DNA of 64,000 nt from assembly GCF_000721705.1 (NCBI RefSeq), contig NZ_JOJL01000026.1, forward strand, positions 1-64,000, in the 5' to 3' direction. Each line of letters starts with the position of its first letter. Within the stretch, counting starts at the first letter, position 1. This document shows positions 25,313 through 33,764 of this stretch, in pieces. A program made the translations under genes and the position numbers. The notes below the pieces were generated by a model. It did no database searches and was not told the origin of the DNA. It was given only the letters and a program-made list of their open reading frames with translations. Source of the DNA: Actinoplanes subtropicus. Its GTDB lineage: Bacteria; Actinomycetota; Actinomycetes; Mycobacteriales; Micromonosporaceae.

Positions 25313-27661
25313 ATGCCCGCCGCCGTCGCCGTACGAAGGCCGGCCGGCGTGATCGCGCTCGCGGTCGCGCTGGTCGCCTTCGAGGCCGTCTGGCTGCTGG
25401 CCGGATGGCGGCACCGGCCGCACCACCCGGTGATCGGGTGGCTGCCGGTGATGGCGGCGGCGACGCTTTCCACGTACGCCAGCCTGCGTGCCGCCCGCCG
25501 CCCGGACATGGCCGCCACCACCCGGCGTTTCTGGCGCACCGTCGCGCTGGCCAACGGCGTGCTGGCGATCGCCGAGCTCGCCAACACGCACGACGCGCTC
25601 ACCGGCCCCTCGGCGCCCGGCCCATCCATCGGCCCGGTCACCATGACCCTGCTGCTGGCGGTCGTGCTGCTGATGGTCTGGGCGCTGCTGCGGCTGCCGG
25701 CCTGGCGGCATACCCGCGGCGACTGGGCCCGGTTCGCGCTGGACGCGGGCGTCCTGGTGATCACCTGCGGCGGTTTCCTCTGGCGGTACTGGCTCGGTAC
25801 CGGCGCCGAGTGGACCGCCCAGAACGGCGCGATGCTGGCGATCTGCGCCCTCGCTCTGATCGTCATGATCGCCATCGTCAAGATCGCCTTCGCCGGCACC
25901 GGCGAGATCGACCGGCGCGCGCTGCACATCCTGTCGGCCGGCATCGCGCTCTCCGCGGGCAGCGGCGCGCTGGCCCCCGCGTTCGTCGAGCGGCCCTGGC
26001 TCACCACCTCGTTCCTGGCCGGCCCGATCGCCTCGATGTTCACCGTGTTCGCCGCCGAGCGGCAGCGGCACACCACCTGTCCCCCGCCCACCGACCGGCG
26101 GACAGCGCGAATCAGCGTTCTGCCGTACGTGGCGGTCGCCGCGATGACCGCCCTGCTGCTGGCCGGCGAGGCCCGGGACAGCAGCGCCCACCTGGGCACC
26201 GCGATCTGCGTCGCGGCGCTCACCGCGCTGGTGGTGACCCGGCAGGTCAGCGCCTTGCGCGACAACCGGCGCCTGCTCGAGACGGTCGACGCCAACCTCG
26301 GCCGGCTGCGGGAGTACCAGGCCGAGCTCGACCACCAGATCGGCCACGACGCGCTCACCGGCATCGCGAACCGATCGCTCTTCGCCGAGCAGGTCACGTC
26401 GCGGCTGGGCGCTCCGCTGCACGTGGCGCTGCTCGACCTGGACGACTTCAAGGTGATCAACGACCGGATGGGGCACGGCATGGGCGACGCCCTGCTCCGG
26501 GCGGTCAGCGAGCGGCTGCACGAGCGGCTGCGGCCCTCGGATTTCATCGCGCGGCAGGGCGGCGACGAGTTCACGCTGCTGCTGTCCGGCCCCTCCTCGG
26601 CAGGCGAGATCACCGAGCTGCTGCGGGACGTGCTCGACCGGGTGCAGCAGCCGCTCTCGCTCGGCGGCCAGGATCTCGCGCCCCGGGTCAGCATCGGCGT
26701 CACCGCGGCCCGCCCCGGCGACACGCCCGAGGAGCTGATCCGCCGGGCCGACGTGGCGATGTACGCCGCCAAGAACAATGGCGGCGGCCGCTGCATGTGG
26801 TTCGACCCGGTCATGGACCAGATCGCCGACGCCGACGCCCGGCTCGCGGCCGACCTGCGCCAGGCGATCGCCCGCGACGAGCTGTTCGTGCTCTACCAGC
26901 CGATCGTCGAGCTGCCGCACGGGCGGCTCGCCGGGGTGGAGGCGCTGATCCGCTGGCGGCACCCCGTACACGGTCTGGTTTCGCCCGCGGTTTTCATCCC
27001 GCTGGCCGAGCGCAACGGCTACATCGTCGAGCTGGGTCGCTGGGTGCTGCGCGAGGTGGTGCGGCAGGCCCGCGAGTGGGAGCTGACCTACGGCGACGCC
27101 GCCCCGGAGAAGGTGAGCGTCAACATCTCGGCCCGCCAGCTGCGCGAGCCGGACTTCCCGGCCGAGGTCGACGAGCTGCTGCGCAGCTCGGGACTGACGC
27201 CCCACCGCCTGGTCGCGGAGGTCACCGAGACCGCGGTGCTGGGCACGGGAGAGGCCTTGGACGCCGTACGCGCGTTGCACGCCCTCGGCCTTCGCGTCGC
27301 GCTGGACGACTTCGGCACCGGCCAGTCCTCGCTGAGCCTGCTGGTGGACTGCCCGGTCAAGATCCTGAAGGTGGACAAGTCGTTCGTCGACGGGGTGACC
27401 GGCGCGTCCGCCCAGGCGGTGATCGTCGACGGCCTGATCGGCATCACCGAGGGCCTGCGGATCGAGGCGGTGGCCGAGGGCGTCGAGACGGCCGACCAGG
27501 CGTACCGGCTGCACAAGATGGGCTACCGGTTCGCCCAGGGCTTCCACTTCGCCCGCCCGATGCCCGGCGCCGACATCGCCCTGCTCCTGGAGGTCGTCCC
27601 GGCGTCCGTTCCCAGCTTCCGTTCCAGCCTTCGGGAAAGTCGACAATCTCCACTGATTTAG
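25313..27661 (+). CDS. Membrane GGDEF-EAL cyclic-di-GMP enzyme
   Basis: Makes and/or breaks cyclic di-GMP. The 782-residue product begins with an N-terminal integral membrane sensor of about seven to eight helices (residues 1-320). A GGDEF domain with an intact GGDEF motif follows, with an RPSD inhibitory site five residues upstream of it. Next is an EAL domain with EALIRW, NISARQL, TETAV, DDFGTG, KVDKSF and EGVET, so both activities may be retained. The membrane part resembles the integral sensory modules of actinomycete GGDEF proteins. Start ATG 25313. The next gene, a TauE-type permease, begins 36 bases after the stop. Confidence 0.93.
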   Translation: MPAAVAVRRPAGVIALAVALVAFEAVWLLAGWRHRPHHPVIGWLPVMAAATLSTYASLRAARRPDMAATTRRFWRTVALANGVLAIAELANTHDALTGPSAPGPSIGPVTMTLLLAVVLLMVWALLRLPAWRHTRGDWARFALDAGVLVITCGGFLWRYWLGTGAEWTAQNGAMLAICALALIVMIAIVKIAFAGTGEIDRRALHILSAGIALSAGSGALAPAFVERPWLTTSFLAGPIASMFTVFAAERQRHTTCPPPTDRRTARISVLPYVAVAAMTALLLAGEARDSSAHLGTAICVAALTALVVTRQVSALRDNRRLLETVDANLGRLREYQAELDHQIGHDALTGIANRSLFAEQVTSRLGAPLHVALLDLDDFKVINDRMGHGMGDALLRAVSERLHERLRPSDFIARQGGDEFTLLLSGPSSAGEITELLRDVLDRVQQPLSLGGQDLAPRVSIGVTAARPGDTPEELIRRADVAMYAAKNNGGGRCMWFDPVMDQIADADARLAADLRQAIARDELFVLYQPIVELPHGRLAGVEALIRWRHPVHGLVSPAVFIPLAERNGYIVELGRWVLREVVRQAREWELTYGDAAPEKVSVNISARQLREPDFPAEVDELLRSSGLTPHRLVAEVTETAVLGTGEALDAVRALHALGLRVALDDFGTGQSSLSLLVDCPVKILKVDKSFVDGVTGASAQAVIVDGLIGITEGLRIEAVAEGVETADQAYRLHKMGYRFAQGFHFARPMPGADIALLLEVVPASVPSFRSSLRESRQSPLI

Positions 27662-27697
27662 TGGACAAGGTGGGTGTTCCTCGGCGAGGATCGCCGC

Positions 27698-28603
27698 ATG
27701 GATCTCACCTTGGCGCTCGCCGGCCTGGGCGTCGGCGTCATCGTCGGCCTCACCGGCATGGGCGGCGGCGCCCTGATGACCCCCATCCTGGTGCTGGTGT
27801 TCGGCGTGCCCCCGATCGCTGCCGTCTCCAGCGACCTGGCCGCGAGCGCCGTGATGAAGCCCTTCGGCGGTTTCGTCCACGCCCGCCGCGGCACGGTCAA
27901 CTGGCCGATGGTCCGCTGGCTGTGCGTCGGCAGCGTCCCCAGCGCCTTCCTCGGCGTGCTGCTGCTCCGCCTGATCGGCGACGACGACAGCGTCCAGCAG
28001 ACCATCCGCATCGCCCTGGGCGTGGCCCTGGTCCTGGCGGCCGGCGGCCTGCTGGTCAAGGCCTGGACGGCACGCCGCCGCCCGCCGCTGGACGGCCCCG
28101 CCCCGAAGGTCGAGGTCAAGCCCCTCCCGACCGCCCTGCTGGGCGCCGTCGGCGGCCTGATCGTCGGCCTGACCTCGGTCGGCTCCGGCTCCCTGATCAT
28201 CGTGGTCCTGCTGGCGATGTACCCGAAACTGCGCGCGAACGACCTGGTCGGCACCGACCTGATCCAGGCCATCCCGCTGGTCACGTCGGCCGCGCTGGGC
28301 CACGCCCTGTTCGGCGACCTGAAGCTCGACCTGGCGGCGGCCGTCCTGATCGGCTCGGTCCCCGGCGTGCTGATCGGCTCGCGCATCTCCTCCCGCGCGC
28401 CCGGCGGCCTGGTCCGCGCGGCCCTGGTCATCGTCCTGCTGGCCAGCGCCCTGAAGCTCTTCAACGTACCGACGGCCGCGGTCGGCATCATCACCGGCGC
28501 GGCAGTCCTGATCGCCGTCGCGCTGGGCGTCACCAACAAGCTGCGCCCCGCCCGCCGCCTCACCGACTCCCCCACCCGAACCGAACTATCCGCCGCGGCC
28601 TGA
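27698..28603 (+). CDS. TSUP (TauE/SafE) family permease
   Basis: The 301-residue product has about eight predicted helices in two homologous halves with the repeated GLTGMGGGALMTP and GLTSVGSGSLIIV motifs that define the TauE/SafE family. Members export sulfite, sulfonates or organosulfur compounds. GGCGAGGA lies 7 bases ahead of the ATG at 27698. The preceding GGDEF-EAL gene is close and codirectional, so cotranscription is possible. The substrate is not known. Confidence 0.9.
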   Translation: MDLTLALAGLGVGVIVGLTGMGGGALMTPILVLVFGVPPIAAVSSDLAASAVMKPFGGFVHARRGTVNWPMVRWLCVGSVPSAFLGVLLLRLIGDDDSVQQTIRIALGVALVLAAGGLLVKAWTARRRPPLDGPAPKVEVKPLPTALLGAVGGLIVGLTSVGSGSLIIVVLLAMYPKLRANDLVGTDLIQAIPLVTSAALGHALFGDLKLDLAAAVLIGSVPGVLIGSRISSRAPGGLVRAALVIVLLASALKLFNVPTAAVGIITGAAVLIAVALGVTNKLRPARRLTDSPTRTELSAAA

Positions 28604-28640
28604 CCACTCACCGCCACAGCCCGCCTGCCCCAGCGCCACC

Positions 28641-28801
28641 GCAGGCCGCCCACCCCGAGCACCGCGCGCAGGCCGCCCACCCCGAGCACCGCGCGCAGGC
28701 CGCCCGCCCCGAGCACCGCATGCAGGCCGCCCACCCCGAGCACCGCGCGCAGGCCGCCCACCCCAGCACCGCGCGCAGGCCGCCCACCCCGAGCACCGCG
28801 T
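28641..28801. repeat. 27-bp tandem repeats, 6 copies
   Basis: Six copies of a unit starting GCAGGCCGCCCACCCCGAGC and ending ACCGCGC. Most are exact; the copy at 28749 lacks one base, so reading frames are not kept. It lies in the 437-base gap between the permease and the esterase, which has no convincing gene. Confidence 0.9.
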
Positions 28802-28812
28802 GCAGCCGCCCG

Positions 28813-28933
28813 CAGCCGGCCCACACCGCCGCACCGCAGCCGGCCCACACCGCCGCACCGCAGCCGGCCCACACCGCCGCACCGCAGCCGGCCCACACCG
28901 CCGCACCCGCAGCCGGCCCGCACCACCGCACCG
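28813..28933. repeat. 24-bp tandem repeats, 5 copies
   Basis: Five copies of a unit starting CAGCCGGCCCACACCGCCGC directly follow the 27-bp array. The first three are identical, the fourth has one extra base and the fifth has two changes. The two arrays share words such as GCCGCCCACACC-like strings but not a common unit. Confidence 0.9.
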
Positions 28934-29040
28934 CATCGCCGACCGCACGCTGCGCCTCATCGCGGACCGGCCCACACTCCGTGATCCGATCCGCACGGCG
29001 GGCTTACCGAATGCTTACCCGCCCGCCCGACACTTCCGGC

Positions 29041-29973
29041 ATGACCGCCGCCCGACGCCTGATCGCCATCGCGCTGACCCTCGCCGCGGTGGTCGCGGCC
29101 TGCGCCGCCTGCCGCACCCGCACCGAAACCGGCCCCACATCAGTCCCCGCGGCCACCGGCTCCTCAACCCGGACCATATCGATCGGCGGCCGGGACCGCA
29201 CCTACATCCTCTATCGACCGGCTGGACTGCCCGCGTCGCGAGTGCCGCTCGTGGTCATGCTGCACGGCGGCTTCGGCAGCGCCGGCCAGGCCCAGTCCTA
29301 CTACGGCTGGAACGCCGAGGCCGACGCCAACCACTTCGTGGTCGCCTACCCCGACGGCGTCCGCGCGGCCTGGAACGCGGGCGGCGGCTGCTGCGGCGTG
29401 CCCGCCGATTCGAACATCGACGACGTAGCCTTCATCACCCAGGTGGTCCACGAGGTGTCCGCCACGCTGCCGATCGACCCGAACCGGATCTACGCCACCG
29501 GCATCTCCAACGGCGGCCTCATGGCCTACCGCCTGGCCTGCGACACCACCCTCTTCGCGGCGATCGGCCCCGACTCGGCCACCCTGCTCGGCGACTGCGC
29601 GTCCCCACATCCCGTCTCAGTGCTGCACATCCACGGCACGGCCGACACCCGAATCCCCTACCAGGGCGGCCAGGGCGACGGCTTCGCCAAAATCAACGGC
29701 CCCGCGGTCCCCGACCTAGTGGCCCGCTGGCGCACCGTAGACGGCTGCAAGCCACCCGCAACGACCACCTCGGGCCCGGTGACGACCTCCCTCGCCAACT
29801 GCCCAACCGGCAGATCCGTCGAACTCATCACCATCACCGGCGCCGGTCACCAGTGGCCCGGCAGCGCCGACAAACCGCTCCTGGAACGCGTCGCCCGTAT
29901 CGACACACCCTCCGCCGCCCTGAACGCCACCGACGCCTTCTGGCACTTCTTCGCCTCCCACCCCCGTCGCTAG
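29041..29973 (+). CDS. Extracellular esterase/depolymerase lipoprotein (LpqC/PHB-depolymerase-like)
   Basis: The 310-residue product has a signal peptide with a cysteine-rich lipobox-like end (VVAACAAC), then an alpha/beta-hydrolase of the polyhydroxybutyrate depolymerase/LpqC type: LVVMLHGGFG (oxyanion region), nucleophile Ser in GISNGG, Asp in ADTRIPY, and His in GHQWPG. The CC pair in GGGCCGVP is also typical. Substrates in the family include short polyesters and feruloyl esters; none is proven here. Start ATG 29041. It stands alone between two repeat arrays. Confidence 0.88.
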   Translation: MTAARRLIAIALTLAAVVAACAACRTRTETGPTSVPAATGSSTRTISIGGRDRTYILYRPAGLPASRVPLVVMLHGGFGSAGQAQSYYGWNAEADANHFVVAYPDGVRAAWNAGGGCCGVPADSNIDDVAFITQVVHEVSATLPIDPNRIYATGISNGGLMAYRLACDTTLFAAIGPDSATLLGDCASPHPVSVLHIHGTADTRIPYQGGQGDGFAKINGPAVPDLVARWRTVDGCKPPATTTSGPVTTSLANCPTGRSVELITITGAGHQWPGSADKPLLERVARIDTPSAALNATDAFWHFFASHPRR

Positions 29974-30080
29974 TCCCCCGTGCGGCCGGCGACCACCAAG
30001 CCGCGCCACGCTGGAAGCCGCGAAGCCCAGCCATCGGTAGCCACCATGCGCACCACCCGGCGACTGCCAAGCCGCACAGC

Positions 30081-30179
30081 CGGGTGACGCTTGATCGAGT
30101 CGAGCCGCACCGCCGGGTGACGCTTCATCGAGTCAAGCCGCACCGCCGGGTGACGCTTCATCGAGTCAAGCCGCACCGC
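30081..30179. repeat. 33-bp tandem repeats, 3 copies
   Basis: Three copies of a unit starting CGGGTGACGCTTCATCGAGT and ending GCCGCACCGC. Copies two and three are identical and the first has two changes. It lies in the 728-base gap between the esterase and the LacI-like gene. In one minus-strand frame each copy reads as an 11-residue peptide (RLDSMKRHPAV), but no supported gene contains it. Confidence 0.88.
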
Positions 30180-30196
30180 CCACGCGGCCGAATCCT

Positions 30197-30258
30197 CGGC
30201 TGCCCGGCAATCGCTTTCTCGTTCTTGCCAAGGAACGGGCCGATCGGCCGGGCAGCCG
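30197..30258. repeat. Large inverted repeat (hairpin)
   Basis: Perfect 12-bp arms (CGGCTGCCCGGC at 30197-30208 and its complement at 30247-30258) flank 38 bases. Inside them a second 5-bp stem (CGTTC and GAACG, 30220-30237) lies around TTGCCAAG. It could act as a terminator for genes on either side or be a structured RNA. I see no promoter attached to it. Confidence 0.5.
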
Positions 30259-30331
30259 CCTTGATGCGATCGGCGGACCCACCGCCATGAGGTCAGTGTG
30301 GACACGCCCAGGCACGGTCGCCGGGGCGGCG

Positions 30332-30556
30332 TCAGCGGCCGGCCCGTCGAAGACGCCGGACCTGGGCGGCCCAGCGATTGCGCCGGATGCGCTCGACGCG
30401 CCGTCGCTGACGGGTCCGCTCGATGCGCCGGGCGCGCGTGGCCCTCTCGCGGGACTGATCCCGTTGGGGTTGGCCGGAACGCCGAGGCTCGTTGCCGTTG
30501 GCAGCGTCCATCGACCAGCGAGGTCTTCCGCCGTGATCATCGAGGATTCCTTTCAC
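30332..30556 (-). CDS. Possible small arginine-rich protein
   Basis: From GTG 30556 this frame gives 74 residues with a very basic C-terminus (ARRIERTRQRRRVERIRRNR) and the best codon bias of the region (third-position GC about 80 percent). An overlapping frame from ATG 30540 has a better ribosome binding site (AAAGGA 7 bases upstream) but poorer codon use. No family is recognised. It could be a nucleic-acid-binding peptide or not a gene at all. The rest of 29974-30701 holds repeats, a hairpin and an AT-rich palindrome. Confidence 0.3.
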   Translation of the reverse strand: MKGILDDHGGRPRWSMDAANGNEPRRSGQPQRDQSRERATRARRIERTRQRRRVERIRRNRWAAQVRRLRRAGR

Positions 30557-30631
30557 TCTCTGTCCGTCTCTGCCTCGGCTCCGCTTGAGGCGCCCAGCAT
30601 GCGTCTGCCGCCGCCTCGCTGTCAAGGTTAG

Positions 30632-30645
30632 ATTAATAAATTAAT
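30632..30645. promoter_or_regulatory. AT-rich operator-like palindrome
   Basis: ATTAAT-AA-ATTAAT is a 6-2-6 inverted repeat inside the most AT-rich stretch of the window. Sites of this kind are typical of sugar-responsive ROK or LacI repressors. It is downstream of the LacI-like gene, not in front of a recognisable operon. Confidence 0.4.
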
Positions 30646-30701
30646 TGGTTGTAGGATGCGGAGCCATGGGCGTTGACCTGGTAATTGTCGATCTCGCGCG
30701 G

Positions 30702-31523
30702 TTAGTTCGTGCTCTCGCGCACCACGATGTGCGCGTCCGGCGCCTCGTAGACGACGGCCTCCGGGCCGGTCATCGCGTCGAGGATGGCAGCGGCGGCCAG
30801 CTCGCCGATGCGCTCTGCGTCGTGGCTCAGCGCCGAGAGGGCCGGGACGGCAAGCTGGCACTGTGCCGAGTCGTCCCAGGCGATGACCGAGACGTCGGCC
30901 GGCACGGTCCGGCCGGCCTCACGGGCCGCCTCGAGACCGGCGATGGCCATCACGTCGTTGTCGAAGACGATCGCCGTCGCCGCGGTCCGCAGCAGCGTCT
31001 CCGCCGCGGCCTTGCCCGACTCGTACGAAAAATCGCCCTCGGCCTTCAGCACCGTCATGCCGCGCACCGCTGCCTCCGCCTCGAAGCCGTCGCGGCGCAG
31101 CTGCGTCTGGGCGAAACCCATCGGCCCGCTGACGTGCCCGATCGTGCGGTGCCCCCGCTCGGCCAGGAATCGCGTGGCCTCCCGGGCACCGCCGGCGTCA
31201 TCGGTCCGCACGGCCGGCAGCCCCGGCGCGGTCGACGGGTCACCGATCACCGCAGCCGCCAGCTCCAGGCGTTCGACCAGCTGGGCCCGCTCGTCGCCGG
31301 GCGCCAGGTCGACGAGGAGCACGCCGCTGACCTGCCGGTCGGCCGCCCACCGCTGGTAGGTCGCCGTCTCGGCCGCCCGATCGGTGACCACCTTCAGCAG
31401 CACCGAAACGCCCATCGGGGTCAGCATGCGCTCGAGGCCCTCGATGAATTCGTGGTAGTAGGGCTCTTCACCGAGCACCCGGGCGGGGCGGGTCAGCACG
31501 AGGCCGACTCGTCGCGGCTGCAT
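30702..31523 (-). CDS. LacI-type sugar-sensing domain protein lacking the DNA-binding domain
   Basis: The 273-residue product aligns with the periplasmic-binding-like core of LacI/GalR regulators: it starts with RRVGLVLTRPARVLGEEPYY, and includes VSGVLLVDL, RFLAERGHRTIGHVSGP, IVFDNDVMAIAGLEAARE and DVSVIAWDD. Normal LacI proteins have about 60 more residues with the helix-turn-helix and hinge; these are absent. The start is well supported by GGGAGGAG 7 bases before the ATG, so the gene is made without a DNA-binding domain rather than misannotated. It is divergent from a ROK regulator that does have one. It might act as a sensor partner, or be a decayed repressor. Confidence 0.85.
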   Translation of the reverse strand: MQPRRVGLVLTRPARVLGEEPYYHEFIEGLERMLTPMGVSVLLKVVTDRAAETATYQRWAADRQVSGVLLVDLAPGDERAQLVERLELAAAVIGDPSTAPGLPAVRTDDAGGAREATRFLAERGHRTIGHVSGPMGFAQTQLRRDGFEAEAAVRGMTVLKAEGDFSYESGKAAAETLLRTAATAIVFDNDVMAIAGLEAAREAGRTVPADVSVIAWDDSAQCQLAVPALSALSHDAERIGELAAAAILDAMTGPEAVVYEAPDAHIVVRESTN

Positions 31524-31623
31524 CACGTCGCTCCTCCCGATCACCAACGGTCCCGGCCGGTACCGTATCGCCTAGTACAGGCCCCGCACCGTAAGAGATC
31601 GCCGTTCGGACCGGAGAGGACAG

Positions 31624-32790
31624 ATGGCACGTCGGGAAGCGCCCGCGGCCGGCCCGGGCAGCCGGGCCCTCGTCGTGGACGTGATCCGCTCGGCCGTGGC
31701 GATCAGTCGGGTCGAGCTGGCCGACCTGACCGGCCTCACAGCGCCGTCGATCTCGAATATCGTCCGCGACCTGATCGCCGACGGCATCATCCACGAGGTG
31801 GGGTCGGCCGACTCGCTGCGCGGCAAGCCGCGGAAGCTCATCGCGATCAACCCGCAGAACCGTTTCGGTGTCGGCTTCCACCTGGGTCCGGAAACGGTGA
31901 CGTGCGTGGCGATCGACCTCACCGGCGGCCTGATCGGCCGGGAGATGGTGCCGCGCGTCGCGGGCGCGTTGCCGGAACAGCTGACCGAGCGGTTCGACGA
32001 CTTCACGGCCGCGCTCGACCTGCCCCGCGACCGCATCGAGGGCTTGGCGGTGGTGGCCCCCGCGTCCTGTCCTGGCGATGCCGGGCCGTCCTTCGATCGT
32101 GCGGCGCTGTCCTCGCGGCTGGGCCTGCCGGTGATCGCGGAGAACGATGCGGCCGCGGCGGCGCTGGGCGAGTTCTGGAGCCGCCGGGTCTCCCGGGAGC
32201 AGTCCTTCGGCAGCATCTACGTCTCGACCGGAATCGGCGCCGGGTTCGTCTTCGGTGGCGCGCTCTTCCGGGGCGCCAGCTTCGACGCCGGCGAGCTCGG
32301 GCATGTCTCGATCGACTACGCCGGGCGGCTCTGCCCTTGTGGCAACCGCGGCTGTGTCGAGCGGTACGCGTCGATGGCGGCCACCGCCGCGGCGGCCCGG
32401 GAGATCCCCGCCCTGCGTCCGGTGATCGGGGCCGCGACAACCGACTCGATCGCGTACGACCAGGTGGCCCGCGCCGCGGTGAACGGCAACCGGACCGCCT
32501 TCGAGGTGATCGACCGCGCGGCCGCGCTGTTGGCGGTCGCCGTGACCTCGATGGTCAACCTGCTAGACCTCAGCCGCCTGGTGCTCACCGGCCCGGGCGT
32601 TGCGTTAGCCGGCTCGATCTACGCCCGCCGTCTGCGCGAGCACCTCGAGCGGACCGCGCACGCCCGCCTCCGGCACCCGGTCGCGGTCGAGTTGTCCGCT
32701 CAGCCACGGGACGCAGCCGGCATCGGCGCCGCCGCGCTGGTAGTGCAGGCCTCGATAGCGCCCGGCCACACCCCGGGCCCGGCCACCTGA
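31624..32790 (+). CDS. ROK-family transcriptional regulator
   Basis: The 388-residue product has an N-terminal winged helix (about residues 15-75; AISRVELADLTGLTAPSISNIVRDL) and a sugar-kinase-like ROK domain. Features seen are the TGIGAGFVF phosphate loop region, the GHVSIDYAG histidine, and the zinc motif CPCGNRGC near residue 238. Such proteins repress sugar-uptake genes. GGAGAGGA precedes the ATG at 31624. It is divergent from the HTH-less LacI-like gene with a 100-base gap. No sugar transporter follows it, so its target is elsewhere or is the AT-rich palindrome at 30632. Confidence 0.92.
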   Translation: MARREAPAAGPGSRALVVDVIRSAVAISRVELADLTGLTAPSISNIVRDLIADGIIHEVGSADSLRGKPRKLIAINPQNRFGVGFHLGPETVTCVAIDLTGGLIGREMVPRVAGALPEQLTERFDDFTAALDLPRDRIEGLAVVAPASCPGDAGPSFDRAALSSRLGLPVIAENDAAAAALGEFWSRRVSREQSFGSIYVSTGIGAGFVFGGALFRGASFDAGELGHVSIDYAGRLCPCGNRGCVERYASMAATAAAAREIPALRPVIGAATTDSIAYDQVARAAVNGNRTAFEVIDRAAALLAVAVTSMVNLLDLSRLVLTGPGVALAGSIYARRLREHLERTAHARLRHPVAVELSAQPRDAAGIGAAALVVQASIAPGHTPGPAT

Positions 32791-33764
32791 GGCGGGCGAC
32801 CCGCACGGCCCGAGTCCGGCAGACCCCCGCCACGCGAGACGGGCGGGCCAGCCACCCGCGACCCGGCGGCCACCTGAACAGGCAGGCCCGCCACATGAGA
32901 CGGCAGTCCCGCCGCCTGAAGCGGGGGCGGGCCCGGCCACCCGAGACTGGAAGGCCTCCGCCCCCGGAGAGCGGCGGGCGCGGCCATCCAGGACGGGACA
33001 CGGGCAGAGACGCCGTGTGTCCCTTCGGGGTGACCCATCCGCCCGGCCCCTGACAGGCGGGTCGACCGGTGAGCCGGCCACCTGCCGAGCAAGCGCGGGC
33101 CAGCGGGCGAGCCGCCGAGTGCCCTCGGGCGTCAGCTGACGTGCGCGGTCACGGGGCCGCGCGGGCCGGTCACACGGGCCGGTCACACGGGCCGGTCACA
33201 CGGGCCGGTCACACGGGCGGGTCACACGGGCGCCCGAGCTGGTCGCAAGCACGCGCCAGCCGGGAGCACGCACGCGCGAGCCGGCCACACCGCGCGGCCA
33301 CACGCGCCGGCGAGCGGTCGCGCGGGGCACGCAGGCCGGGCGAGCGGGCGCGCGAGCCGGTCGCACATGCCCGAGCCGGTCGCACATGCCCGAGCCGGTC
33401 GCACATGCCCGAGCCGGTCGCACGGGCACCGGTCGCACGCACCGCGGGGGCTCACACGGGCACGCAGGTCGGTCGCGCGCACCGCGAGCGGTTGCACGGG
33501 CACGCGAGCCGGGCGCCAGTGCACAGCACGCGAGCCGGGCCAACGCGCCCGCGAGCGGTCGCGCGGGCACGCGAGTCAGCCGCAGCACACAGCACGCGCG
33601 CGCCGGACGCCCGCACCCGCGAACGGTCGCACGGGCCGTGGGCCGGCCATACCCACGCGTGAGCGACCGCACTGCCGCACTGCCGCACGAGCGCACTGCC
33701 GCACGAGCGCACTGCCGCACGAGCGCACGGCCGCACGAGCGCACGAGCGCACGAGCGCACCGGT
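32791..33764. repeat. 974-base gene-free, repeat-rich region
   Basis: No convincing gene is seen. Low-complexity GC-rich sequence contains at least three separate tandem arrays: 13-bp units (GGGCCGGTCACAC, 33163-33227, five copies), 19-bp units (CGAGCCGGTCGCACATGCC, 33353-33409, three exact copies plus a partial) and CGCACTGCCGCACGAG-type words (about 33669-33764). The sequence between arrays is built from related CGAGCCGG/GCACGCGAG words, as if older arrays had decayed. Confidence 0.85.

Noticed and set aside
28641..28933. CRISPR-like regular repeats
   Set aside because: Units are directly contiguous with no unique spacers and no cas genes are near, so they are tandem repeats.
32994..33020. 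GGGACACGG...CCGTGTGTCCC as the ROK-gene terminator
   Set aside because: It is over 200 bases past the stop and the arms differ by two bases.
33163..33764. Long open frames across the repeat region on both strands
   Set aside because: They are low-complexity translations of GC-rich repeats, without ribosome binding sites or family similarity.
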